Positions 1 through 5,698 of a DNA stretch of 5,763 bases are shown piece after piece. The translations under genes were made by a program, and so were the position numbers. Numbering within the stretch: the first letter of the stretch is position 1; every line of letters begins with the position of its first letter. Source of the DNA: Chloroflexota bacterium (GTDB lineage Bacteria > Chloroflexota > Dehalococcoidia > UBA2979); the NCBI GenBank assembly GCA_947446155.1, contig CANFFZ010000121.1, forward strand, positions 1 to 5,763, given 5' to 3'. The notes below the pieces were generated by a model that was not told the DNA's origin, ran no database searches, and was given only the letters and a program-made list of their open reading frames with translations.

Positions 1-544
1 CATCCTCGACAGCGCGGGCGGCGAGGTCTGGCGGTACTTGCCCGCCTCGGACGGGTTCGACTCGGAACGCACGGGGACGCTGGGCGGCGGGGAGATCGCG
101 CAGGCGAGCGAACTGACCGTGGACGGCGATGTCTTCCTGCTGGACGGCGCGCGACTGCGCCACTTCCGGCAGGGCCGCGAACTCGCGCCGTTGCTCCAGG
201 GGCTCGACAAGCCGCTGCAGTCCCCGATCGCCCTCGGCGAGGACTTGCTGCGAGGCATCCTGTACGTCGCCGATCGCGGCAACCGTCGCGTGATCGCGGG
301 CGACCGCGAACTCGCGTTCCAGCGCCAGTACCGCCACACCGACTTCGGCGACCTCCGAGGCATCGGTGTGTCCTCGGACGGCTCGCGCGTGTACGTCCTC
401 ACCGGCGATCGCATCGCGTGGTTCCAGCCGAGGCCGCCCGCGGCCGGGCCCGGTGGCGCAGCGACCCCCGTGCCCACCTCGACGCCCACGCCAGCCGCGT
501 CACCTACCGCGACTCCGACGGCCACGCCCACCCCCACGAGATAG
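1..544 (+). CDS. C-terminal part of a beta-propeller (NHL-like) protein with a Pro/Thr-rich tail; 5' end outside the window
   Basis: The frame is open from base 2 to the TAG at 542-544, giving 180 visible residues, so the real start lies upstream of the window; the TTG at 38 is only an internal codon. Visible residues 1-142 contain at least three propeller-like strand clusters: an ILDSAGGEVWRY segment at 1-12, an NHL-like LYVADRGNRRV segment at 87-97, and a final VSSDGSRVYVLTGDRIAW segment at 123-140. Residues 143-180 are a low-complexity tail of repeated TP, TPTP and ATPT units ending in Arg and stop. Such tails are known in extracytoplasmic proteins of Chloroflexota and other bacteria as extended linkers, so an outside-facing location is likely but inferred; the signal peptide is not in view. 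No catalytic motif is visible, and the role may be structural or ligand binding. The next gene starts 17 bases downstream on the same strand. Confidence 0.75.
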   Translation, partial: ILDSAGGEVWRYLPASDGFDSERTGTLGGGEIAQASELTVDGDVFLLDGARLRHFRQGRELAPLLQGLDKPLQSPIALGEDLLRGILYVADRGNRRVIAGDRELAFQRQYRHTDFGDLRGIGVSSDGSRVYVLTGDRIAWFQPRPPAAGPGGAATPVPTSTPTPAASPTATPTATPTPTR

Positions 545-561
545 CCGACAGCGAGACAGCG

Positions 562-951
562 ATGCCCGACGCCCTCGACCCGATGCAGGAGCGTGCCGTT
601 GCGGATGCCGTGGTCACACGGGCGGCGCAACAGTTGCGCGAGCAGATGAAGCGCGTGGCTGCAGCCATCGTCCCGTTCCCCGCGTTCCCCGGCGCTGTCT
701 TCGCCTACGGGATCGAGGTGGAACCGATCGGTACGGAGCAGGGCTGTGTGATCTTCGGCGACGACGGGACGCTCTACGAGCTCCAGATCGGAATGGACGC
801 CTCGCAGGCCGCCCTCGACTCCGACCAGGTCGGCACCCGCCACGAGGAACTCGTACCCCTCGATGTCCCGCCGGCGGAGTTCGTCACGTACGCCCACCGC
901 GCGATCGCGGCAGCGACCGCCTATCTCGAACGCCGGTCAGCCGAGGCCTAG
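562..951 (+). CDS. Uncharacterised 129-residue protein
   Basis: I do not recognise this family. The ATG at 562 gives 129 residues ending at TAG 949-951. The open frame extends upstream to a GTG at 418, but using it would overlap the preceding gene by about 125 bases, so ATG 562 is preferred; an in-frame ATG at 583 is possible. The Shine-Dalgarno site is weak (a GAGA about 6 bases before the ATG). Residues 5-36 look like an amphipathic, charged helix. Residues 44-79 look like a beta-rich core ([29 protein letters not shown]), and residues 104-126 form another Ala-rich helix with YLERR near the end. There is no signal peptide, membrane segment or obvious active site, so it is probably a small cytosolic alpha/beta protein. 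It is co-directional with the propeller gene, 17 bases away, and may share its transcript. Its stop overlaps the moaC stop from the opposite strand. Confidence 0.65.
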   Translation: MPDALDPMQERAVADAVVTRAAQQLREQMKRVAAAIVPFPAFPGAVFAYGIEVEPIGTEQGCVIFGDDGTLYELQIGMDASQAALDSDQVGTRHEELVPLDVPPAEFVTYAHRAIAAATAYLERRSAEA

Positions 952-1445
952 TCCGCGCGGTAGTCGCCGGAACGGCCGCCGGACTTCGCGACCAGGCGGA
1001 TGTCGCCGATGCGGATGTCGCGCTGCACGGCCTTCACCATGTCGTAGACGGTGAGCGCGGCCACGCTGACGGCCGTCAGTGCTTCCATCTCCACGCCGGT
1101 CTGCCCCGTGACGCGCACCGTCGCTTCCACCTCGATGGTGTGGGCGCCGTGGTCGGGCTCGAGGGTGAGGCGGACGGCGGTGATCGGGAGCGGATGGCAG
1201 AGCGGGATCAGTTCGTGCGTGCGCTTCGCGGCCATGATGCCGGCTACGCGCGCCGTCGCGAGCACATCGCCCTTGGGCGCACGGCCTTCGACGATGAGCG
1301 CGAGCGTCTCTGGCGCCAGAAACACGCGCCCTCTGGCCGTCGCCTCACGCGTCGTCGTCTCCTTGGCGGAGACATCGACCATCCGCGCTTCGCCGCGGGC
1401 GTCGAGGTGAGAGAGGCCGCCGGGGTGTTCGTCTGGGTTCGTCAT
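948..1445 (-). CDS. moaC: Cyclic pyranopterin monophosphate synthase MoaC
   Basis: MoaC converts the MoaA product, 3',8-cyclo-7,8-dihydro-GTP, into cyclic pyranopterin monophosphate in the cytosol, completing step one of molybdenum cofactor synthesis. The 165 residues align without gaps over the core with E. coli MoaC as I remember it, offset by 7. Visible signatures are MVDVSAK (22-28), [13 protein letters not shown] (58-70), LIPLCHPL (79-86), [11 protein letters not shown] (113-123), YDMVKAVQ (134-141) and [12 protein letters not shown] (151-162). Residues known as catalytic or active-site in the E. coli enzyme are all kept: K58 (E. coli K51), H84 (H77), E119-M120 (E112-M113), D135 (D128) and K138 (K131). 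It lies 23 bases after the moaA stop on the same strand and is almost certainly cotranscribed with it. No Shine-Dalgarno sequence is visible in that gap. The length is normal and nothing suggests decay. Confidence 0.97.
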   Translation of the reverse strand: MTNPDEHPGGLSHLDARGEARMVDVSAKETTTREATARGRVFLAPETLALIVEGRAPKGDVLATARVAGIMAAKRTHELIPLCHPLPITAVRLTLEPDHGAHTIEVEATVRVTGQTGVEMEALTAVSVAALTVYDMVKAVQRDIRIGDIRLVAKSGGRSGDYRAD

Positions 1446-1468
1446 CGTTCGCGGATCGTAGTCGACGG

Positions 1469-2536
1469 CTATCCGCCGATGTACGACATCTCGACCTTGC
1501 GCAGGTCAGGCGTCGCCTGCGAGCGCAGCGCGGAGTAGCGGTCCTCGCGGGCGCGCCACGTGCCCTCGATCAGCGAGGTGAGCGCAGCATCCGAAGCACC
1601 CTCGCGCATCGCCTCGCGTAGGTCGATGCCCCCGGCGGCGAAGAGGCACGTGTAGATACTGCCCTCGGCCGACAGCCGCATGCGGGTGCAGGTACCACAG
1701 AACGGCTGGGTGACCGAGGTGATCACGCCGACCTCGCCCGTACCGTCGCGGTAGCGGTAGCGCTGCGCGACCTCGCCGGTGTAGCGGGCCTCGACCGGCT
1801 CGAGCGGCCAGCGCTCGTCGATCATCCGCACGAGGTCGGAGGCGGGCAGCACCTCGTCCAGTTTCCAGCCGTTCGTCGTGCCGACGTCCATGAACTCGAT
1901 GAAGCGGACGGTGTGCGGTGTACCTCGGAAGCGCCCGGCGAGGTCGAGCAGCGTGTGGTCGTTCACGCCCCGACGCACCACGGCGTTCACCTTCACCGGG
2001 AGGCCGGCCGCCTCGGCCGCCTCGATCCCTTCGAGGACGAGCGCGACGGGGAAGTCCATATCGTTCATCGCGCGGAATGTCGCGTCATCGACGGAGTCGA
2101 GGCTGACCGTGACGCGGTCCAGCCCGGCTTCGCGCAGCGGTGCCGCGAGCGTCTTGAGCATCGTGCCGTTGGTGGTCATCGCGATCTCGACGTCGGGCAC
2201 CTCACGCAGCATGCGGACGAGCGTCGGCAGTTGGGCGCGCAGCGTGGGCTCACCACCGGTCAGGCGGAACTTGCGCACTCCCTGCGCGGCGAACAGCCTC
2301 GCCAGTCGCGTGATCTCCTCGAATGTCAGGACGGCCGACCGAGGCAGGAACGCGAAGTTCGCGCCGAAGATTTCTTTGGGCATGCAGTACTGGCAGCGGA
2401 AGTTGCACCGGTCGGTGACGGAGATCCGCAGATCGCGCATCGGCCGCCCGAGGGCATCGACGAGCTTGGGGCCCTCGGCTCCCCCGCTATCGAGGTCGTC
2501 CCATTCGGGGTGCGGCGTGCCAGCGGCTGGGGTCAT
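1469..2536 (-). CDS. moaA: GTP 3',8-cyclase MoaA (radical SAM)
   Basis: MoaA is the radical-SAM enzyme that cyclises GTP to 3',8-cyclo-7,8-dihydro-GTP using two [4Fe-4S] clusters, acting just before MoaC. The 355-residue product carries the N-terminal CX3CX2C cluster motif at C44, C48 and C51 inside [13 protein letters not shown]. It also has the SAM-binding GGEP at 94-97, a TTNG motif, a VSLDS motif, and the C-terminal CX2CX13C cluster motif at C280, C283 and C297. R37, R285 and R287 match the GTP-binding arginines R17, R266 and R268 of the Staphylococcus aureus enzyme by their spacing from the cysteines. The protein ends in the family's conserved double glycine (YIGG). It is slightly longer than usual because of a polar extension of about 25 residues at the N-terminus. 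The ATG at 2536 is chosen because a promoter-like element ends 6 bases before it. It is transcribed leftwards into moaC. Confidence 0.97.
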   Translation of the reverse strand: MTPAAGTPHPEWDDLDSGGAEGPKLVDALGRPMRDLRISVTDRCNFRCQYCMPKEIFGANFAFLPRSAVLTFEEITRLARLFAAQGVRKFRLTGGEPTLRAQLPTLVRMLREVPDVEIAMTTNGTMLKTLAAPLREAGLDRVTVSLDSVDDATFRAMNDMDFPVALVLEGIEAAEAAGLPVKVNAVVRRGVNDHTLLDLAGRFRGTPHTVRFIEFMDVGTTNGWKLDEVLPASDLVRMIDERWPLEPVEARYTGEVAQRYRYRDGTGEVGVITSVTQPFCGTCTRMRLSAEGSIYTCLFAAGGIDLREAMREGASDAALTSLIEGTWRAREDRYSALRSQATPDLRKVEMSYIGG

Positions 2537-2542
2537 GGATCG

Positions 2543-2571
2543 AGTGTAGGCCGTCAGGCACGGCGGTGCAA
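2543..2571 (-). promoter_or_regulatory. Candidate moaA promoter giving a leaderless mRNA
   Basis: On the minus strand a TTGCAC (2571-2566) and a TACACT (2548-2543) are separated by exactly 17 bases. The -10 fits TANNNT; the -35 shares only its TTG with the sigma-70 consensus. The last -10 base lies 6 bases before the A of the moaA ATG, which would put the transcription start at or next to the start codon. No Shine-Dalgarno site precedes the ATG, as expected for a leaderless message. It also implies that moaA-moaC has its own promoter separate from the two small genes upstream. Confidence 0.5.
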
Positions 2572-2610
2572 GACGGGGTCAGGCGGCCGAATCCAGAGCC
2601 CCGCACGCCT

Positions 2611-2811
2611 CTACGGGGTGTGGCCGTTGGATGCTGGCTTCAGCTGATCGGCGCTGGCCATGAGGTGGGTCACGATGGCGGCATCCGAAACGGTGAACGT
2701 GACCGAGCCGGAGCCCGCATCCACAGACGCCCGCACGTTGCCGCCGCCAGAGATGTAGTCCAGGAGCGCTGCGGTGAAGCGCTCGGCTCGAGTTCCGGTG
2801 TACTCAGGCAT
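2611..2811 (-). CDS. Small uncharacterised protein, 66 residues (second gene of a pair)
   Basis: The ATG at 2811 gives 66 residues to the TAG at 2613-2611. This start is preferred over the upstream GTG at 2874 because a GAGGGG site (2824-2819) sits 7 bases before it. The product has a short amphipathic helix at the N-terminus (about 7-20, RAERFTAALLDYI), then a Gly/Ser-rich turn and a strand-like run (VRASVDAGSGSVTFTVSD, about 26-43), then a helix and a polar end. I recognise no family, and there is no membrane segment or signal peptide. Its start overlaps the stop of the preceding small gene within ATGCCTGA (8 bases), which argues for translational coupling. The good ribosome site and the coupled start support a real gene, but its shortness leaves doubt. 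Confidence 0.55.
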   Translation of the reverse strand: MPEYTGTRAERFTAALLDYISGGGNVRASVDAGSGSVTFTVSDAAIVTHLMASADQLKPASNGHTP

Positions 2812-2968
2812 GGGTTGGCCCCTCGCGCTCGACAACCTCGGCGCTCGATTCGGTGGCGGAGGGGACTGCCGCAACCATCGCGGGGCGCGGGTAGATCACC
2901 ATCGCCTGCATGCCGAGTTGGGAGAGGACATCCAGGATGCGGTCAATTTCGGGTTCAGATAGCGGCAC
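2804..2968 (-). CDS. Small uncharacterised protein, 54 residues (first gene of a pair)
   Basis: The frame is open from a TTG at 3004, but the GTG at 2968 is the better start because an AAAGG site (2980-2976) lies 7 bases before it. That gives 54 residues to the TGA at 2806-2804. Residues 1-20 look like an acidic amphipathic helix (SEPEIDRILDVLSQLG). A hydrophobic stretch follows (MQAMVIYPRPAMVAAVP, about 20-36), too short and too Pro-rich to be a clear membrane helix, and then a polar tail. Codons such as CTA, TCT and ATT near the start are less GC-rich than in moaA, hinting at a different history. No family is recognised. It overlaps the next small gene by 8 bases and points towards moaA. 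A structural partner pair, a toxin-antitoxin pair or a phage remnant are all possible, and none is shown by the sequence. Confidence 0.5.
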   Translation of the reverse strand: MPLSEPEIDRILDVLSQLGMQAMVIYPRPAMVAAVPSATESSAEVVEREGPTHA

Positions 2969-2980
2969 GGCACAGCCTTT

Positions 2981-3157
2981 GTTGTGTAGGCCGCCACATC
3001 TCAAGATCAGGGTGAGGGGTCTACGGGTCTTGTCACCGAGGCTAGGCCCTACCGAAGATCCTTCTTGTGTCGGGGCGCGTGTGGGGAGACCGATAACGTG
3101 ACAACACGACGACGAGGGGGAATCTGACGAGTGGTGGCTCGCGCCCTGGACAACGCC
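2981..3157. other. Intergenic stretch between divergent transcription units, no gene seen
   Basis: This is the left part of the gap between the leftward small-gene pair and the rightward ABC exporter. I see no convincing coding frame, tRNA or repeat here. It should hold promoters for both directions, but only weak candidates are visible on the plus strand: TTGTCA at 3030-3035 with a poor GAAGAT at 3054-3059, and an isolated GATAAC at 3092-3097 without a matching -35. A short direct repeat, AAGATC, occurs at 3003-3008 and 3055-3060. Confidence 0.4.
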
Positions 3158-3296
3158 CCTCGAATCTGCGCCCGGGTATCCGACGGCACCCCGGCCGTCT
3201 TATGCTGGAGATTCGAGGACGCGACCCCAGTGGCTGGGTGTTCGGTGTCTCGATCCTGACGATTCTTCACCGAGGCGGCCGCGAGCCGTCGGTTTT
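3158..3296 (+). promoter_or_regulatory. Candidate structured leader (attenuator or riboswitch-like) upstream of the ABC exporter
   Basis: Several complementary segments lie between 3158 and 3296. A perfect 10-bp inverted repeat pairs 3158-3167 with 3209-3218. Inside it, GACGGC 3182-3187 pairs with GCCGTC 3194-3199 around a 6-base loop. CCCAG 3226-3230 pairs with CTGGG 3234-3238 around 3 bases. The last element is a terminator-like hairpin at 3269-3293 followed by TTT. CCGACGGC at 3180-3187 is also perfectly complementary over 8 bases to 3285-3292, the 3' arm of that hairpin, so the two pairings exclude each other in the way expected of a terminator and antiterminator. It is not recognised as a known riboswitch class. 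Stems form easily by chance in GC-rich DNA, so this stays a candidate. Confidence 0.35.
3269..3296 (+). terminator. Intrinsic-terminator-like hairpin in the exporter leader
   Basis: ACCGA (3269-3273) and CGGC (3276-3279) pair with GCCG (3285-3288) and TCGGT (3289-3293), giving 9 bp with a 2-base GG bulge and a 5-base loop. TTT follows at 3294-3296, after the T that closes the stem. The T run is short for a strong terminator. No plus-strand gene lies between 951 and 3336, so it has no obvious upstream gene to terminate. It either sits inside the exporter's own 5' leader or blocks stray transcription into it. Confidence 0.45.
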
Positions 3297-3335
3297 GCTC
3301 GCTTCTCGGCGAGGGCGCTTTCAGCGAGGCTCAGC

Positions 3336-4388
3336 ATGTACGTCGTCCACACGACCGACCTGACGAAGATTTACCAAGACAAGTACATCGCCCTGAATGC
3401 GCTCAACCTGCGCGTGGAGAAGGGGATGGTGTTCGGGCTCGTAGGCCCGAACGGCGCCGGCAAGTCGACCACGTTCCGCATCCTCCTGGGCCTGCAACGC
3501 GAGACCGCGGGTGATGTGCAGGTCCTGGGCGAGGCGATGACGCCGGAACGCGCAGACCTGCGCCGTCGCATCGGCTTCTTGCCGACCAACCCAGCGTTCC
3601 CGAAGCACATGACGCCGATCGGGTTCCTCGAGTTCGTCAGCCGCATCCTCGGCATGCCGTACGAGCGTGCGCGCGTGCAGATGGCGCGCCTGCTCCAGGC
3701 GGTCGACCTGACGCAGGCGACGTCCCAGAAGATCGAGGGGTTCTCCACCGGCATGCTCACGCGACTCGGCATCGCCGCCTCACTCATGAACGACCCCGAA
3801 CTGCTGATTCTGGACGAGCCGACGTCCGGCCTCGACCCTGCCGGCCGCAAGCAGACCATCGAGTTGATCCGGGAACTCTCCGGCCGCGACCGCACGATCA
3901 TCCTCGCGACACACATCCTCACGGACGTGGAACGCGTGTGTACGGACGTCGGCATCATCTCGCAGGGCCGCATGATCTACTCGGGGCCGATGTCGGAGAT
4001 GCGCCGCCTCGCACGTCAGGGCACGATCTCGGTGGAGATCGAGGGCAACGCCACCGCGTTCGAGCAGCAGATCCACACGCTGGATGACATCGGCTCGGTG
4101 CAATACGAGCGCGTCGGTGCGGAGTTCCGGATCACGTTCCTGGGCACCGAGGCGCTGACGGTCTACCTGACGCGCGTGCTGCAACTGATCGACCGCACCG
4201 GTGTGGAACTACTCCGCGTAGACACCGGCTCGGACGAAATCGAAGAGGCGTTCTTGCGCCGGCTGGAGGAGGACCGCACACGCGGCTTCCTGCGTGCCGC
4301 TGCCTGGGCCGCGACCCAGGACCTTCGGCGCCCTAGCCGAGCGAATGAGGAGATCGATGCAGGCATTCCTGGCCATCCTTCGGTATGA
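3336..4388 (+). CDS. ABC transporter ATP-binding protein (ABC-2 exporter type)
   Basis: This is a cytosolic ATPase that would power the permease encoded next. The 350 residues show Walker A GPNGAGKST (37-45), the signature loop FSTGM (136-140), Walker B LLILDEP (156-162), the D-loop SGLD (164-167) and the switch histidine H193 in ATH, so the ATP site looks competent. The Q-loop reads GFLPTNP (80-86), with Thr84 where Gln or Glu is usual. Residues of about 228-312 form the C-terminal alpha/beta domain often found in drug- and Nat-type exporter ATPases. A 37-residue basic and polar tail beyond 313 exceeds the usual length of about 300-310. The ATG at 3336 has a GAGG site (3326-3329) 6 bases upstream. 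The gene overlaps the permease by 32 bases. Substrate unknown; DrrA, NatA and CcmA-like roles cannot be told apart. Confidence 0.93.
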   Translation: MYVVHTTDLTKIYQDKYIALNALNLRVEKGMVFGLVGPNGAGKSTTFRILLGLQRETAGDVQVLGEAMTPERADLRRRIGFLPTNPAFPKHMTPIGFLEFVSRILGMPYERARVQMARLLQAVDLTQATSQKIEGFSTGMLTRLGIAASLMNDPELLILDEPTSGLDPAGRKQTIELIRELSGRDRTIILATHILTDVERVCTDVGIISQGRMIYSGPMSEMRRLARQGTISVEIEGNATAFEQQIHTLDDIGSVQYERVGAEFRITFLGTEALTVYLTRVLQLIDRTGVELLRVDTGSDEIEEAFLRRLEEDRTRGFLRAAAWAATQDLRRPSRANEEIDAGIPGHPSV

Positions 4389-5073
4389 CCTAGGTCTCCT
4401 CTTCCGCTCCTGGATTACGCGGATCTGGATTCCTCTGCTGGTCGCCCCTGCCCTCTTTTTCGTCGTGGTCGCCGCGAACGAGAACGAACTGGCGTCCGAG
4501 ACGCTGGCTGCCTACGTCACGGCGGTCCTCATCCCGATCTCTGGCCTCGCCATCGCCGTCCTCGGCACCGGCGCCATTAGTGGCGAGTCGGGCGTCCTGG
4601 CGGACGGCATCCTGTCGAGGTCGGTGACGCGCACGGAGTACATCAGCGCGAAGATCGTCTCGCGGCTCGGGTTTGCGGCGACGGTCACACTGGCAGCGCT
4701 GATCCCGTTCGTCTATCTCATCGACCGTTACGCCGAGCCGGACACTTCATGGGCGGGTGTGTTCGTCGGCCTCGTAATCGTGTTGCTGTTGCTGCTGTTC
4801 CTCGGCGCGATCGGCATCACGCTGTCGACAATCCTGTCGAACGTGCTGCTCTCCACGCTGATCCTGTTCCTGGGGGTGACGCTGTCCGGCGCGGCGCTGC
4901 AGTTCCTCGGCCTGACGTGGATGAGCGCGACGGCCGTGGTCATCGAACTCCCAGCGACGTTCCGAGGCGACAAGAACTGGTGGGAACTGCTGCGCGTGTT
5001 CATCGTCTTCTCGACGCTCACCGGAGTGGCGATCGTCACGTCGTTCTGGGTGTTCCGCCGCCGCGACCTCTAG
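4357..5073 (+). CDS. ABC-2 family transporter permease
   Basis: This is the inner-membrane half of the exporter, probably acting as a homodimer with two copies of the preceding ATPase. The product has 238 residues and about six hydrophobic segments: roughly 22-40, 51-72, 103-122, 132-155, 160-185 and 211-233. Between the second and third lies the cytosolic stretch ISGESGVLADG...SRSVTRTEYISAK (74-99), which resembles the conserved ISGE...RPVSRTEY region of ABC-2 permeases. The end, FWVFRRRDL, is also typical. The frame is open further upstream (to 4294, with another ATG at 4345), but ATG 4357 follows GAGGAG (4347-4352) and removes a non-hydrophobic extension. Start and ribosome site lie inside the ATPase gene, suggesting coupled translation. 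No fused substrate-binding or peptidase domain is present, so the substrate cannot be named. Confidence 0.9.
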   Translation: MQAFLAILRYDLGLLFRSWITRIWIPLLVAPALFFVVVAANENELASETLAAYVTAVLIPISGLAIAVLGTGAISGESGVLADGILSRSVTRTEYISAKIVSRLGFAATVTLAALIPFVYLIDRYAEPDTSWAGVFVGLVIVLLLLLFLGAIGITLSTILSNVLLSTLILFLGVTLSGAALQFLGLTWMSATAVVIELPATFRGDKNWWELLRVFIVFSTLTGVAIVTSFWVFRRRDL

Positions 5074-5102
5074 GCGACCTCAAACGTCCGAGGGCAACGC
5101 GA

Positions 5103-5124
5103 AGGGCGGCCTCGCAGCCGCCCT
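5103..5124. terminator. GC-rich hairpin between convergent genes
   Basis: A perfect 8-bp stem, AGGGCGGC (5103-5110) with GCCGCCCT (5117-5124), encloses a 6-base loop, 30 bases after the permease stop and 26 bases beyond the merR stop. Neither strand has a T run directly after the stem, so it is not a textbook intrinsic terminator. Its position between two converging genes makes a shared, two-way terminator or transcript-end stabiliser the likeliest role. Confidence 0.5.
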
Positions 5125-5149
5125 CGTCGTTCCCACGTGCCCGCCGAGG

Positions 5150-5641
5150 TCAGGCCTGGACGCCCGCCTTCATGTCTTCGATCTGCTTGATGAGGTCGGC
5201 GCGGCGGGTCGCCATGCGCGTCATCTTCGCGCCCAGCTCTTCCTTCATCGTCGAGAGGTTGCTCACCTTGTGGTCGACGACCTCGAGCTGGCGTGCGAGC
5301 GCCGCGATGGCGGTGGAGACGCGTTGCAGGCGCTCGGGCAGTTCAAAGTCCGGACGGCGGGTCGCGGCGATCTGCTTCAGTTCCTCTTCAGCCTCCACCA
5401 TCTCCTTAATCTCGGAGAGCGTGAAGCCCAGGAACTGCTGGAGCTGCCGGACGTAGGTGACGCGGTTGATGTCTTCGTCGGAGTAGAGGCGAAAGCCACC
5501 GTCCATCCGCTCGGGCGGATCGAGGACGCCCTTCTCCTCGTAGAAGCGGAGGGTGCGCTGAGTGACGCCAGTGCGCTCCGCCACTTCGCCGATCTGATAG
5601 CGCTGGGGTCTGGGGGCGGCGTCCGCGGACTCTGCCGTCAT
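5150..5641 (-). CDS. MerR-family transcriptional regulator
   Basis: This is a DNA-binding regulator of 163 residues. The N-terminal winged helix-turn-helix runs from about residue 15 to 83 with the family hallmarks YQIGEVAERTGVTQRTLRFYEEKG (15-38) and GGFRLYSDEDINRV (48-61), followed by LGFTLSEIKEM (71-81). Residues of about 95-160 are predicted by eye to be a long, charged coiled coil, the usual dimerisation part but longer than in short MerR proteins. There is no cysteine anywhere, so a metal or redox sensor of the MerR, CueR, ZntA-regulator or SoxR type is unlikely; the effector is unknown. The ATG at 5641 is chosen over the GTG at 5668 because AAGGA (5654-5650) lies 8 bases before it. The gene faces the exporter genes, so a regulatory link to them is not implied by operon structure. 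Confidence 0.92.
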   Translation of the reverse strand: MTAESADAAPRPQRYQIGEVAERTGVTQRTLRFYEEKGVLDPPERMDGGFRLYSDEDINRVTYVRQLQQFLGFTLSEIKEMVEAEEELKQIAATRRPDFELPERLQRVSTAIAALARQLEVVDHKVSNLSTMKEELGAKMTRMATRRADLIKQIEDMKAGVQA

Positions 5642-5698
5642 CCGTACCGTCCTTCGTGACCGAACCACCCGATCTATCCGTTGCCAGCGCAGCGCGCC

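Noticed and set aside
466..540. ACGCCCAC-like repeats as a DNA repeat or CRISPR-like element
   Set aside because: They are imperfect and in frame, fully explained by the Thr-Pro-rich protein tail.
366..1538. A 390-codon plus-strand open frame across the unknown gene and antisense to moaC
   Set aside because: Its translation is a run of Arg, Pro, Gly and Ala typical of an off-frame reading of GC-rich genes, and it crosses moaC, whose active-site residues are all conserved on the other strand.
2574..2603. CGGGG...CCCCG pairing as a terminator after the small gene pair
   Set aside because: Only 5 bp around a 20-base loop and no T run on the minus strand; too weak to call in this GC content.
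1878..2647. Long plus-strand open frames (up to 244 codons) antisense to moaA
   Set aside because: moaA on the minus strand has full family motifs; the opposite-strand frames have no recognisable domain and arise from GC-biased codon positions.
3158..3220. ATTCGAG as a tRNA T-loop, suggesting a tRNA gene or attachment site
   Set aside because: The flanking bases do not form a 5-bp T-stem, and no acceptor, D or anticodon arms can be laid out around either copy.
3049..3270. Minus-strand frame of 73 codons in the intergenic gap
   Set aside because: Its composition is Arg/Thr/His-rich with no domain or ribosome site, and it coincides with the inverted repeats that look regulatory.
3371..3973. 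A 200-codon minus-strand frame antisense to the ABC ATPase
   Set aside because: The ATPase frame has every expected motif; the antisense translation is low-quality and Arg/Ser/Met-rich.
4749..5456. A 235-codon plus-strand frame spanning the permease end and antisense to merR
   Set aside because: It starts inside the permease in another frame, runs through the inter-gene hairpin and then opposite a clear MerR gene, which is the expected pattern for a shadow frame.
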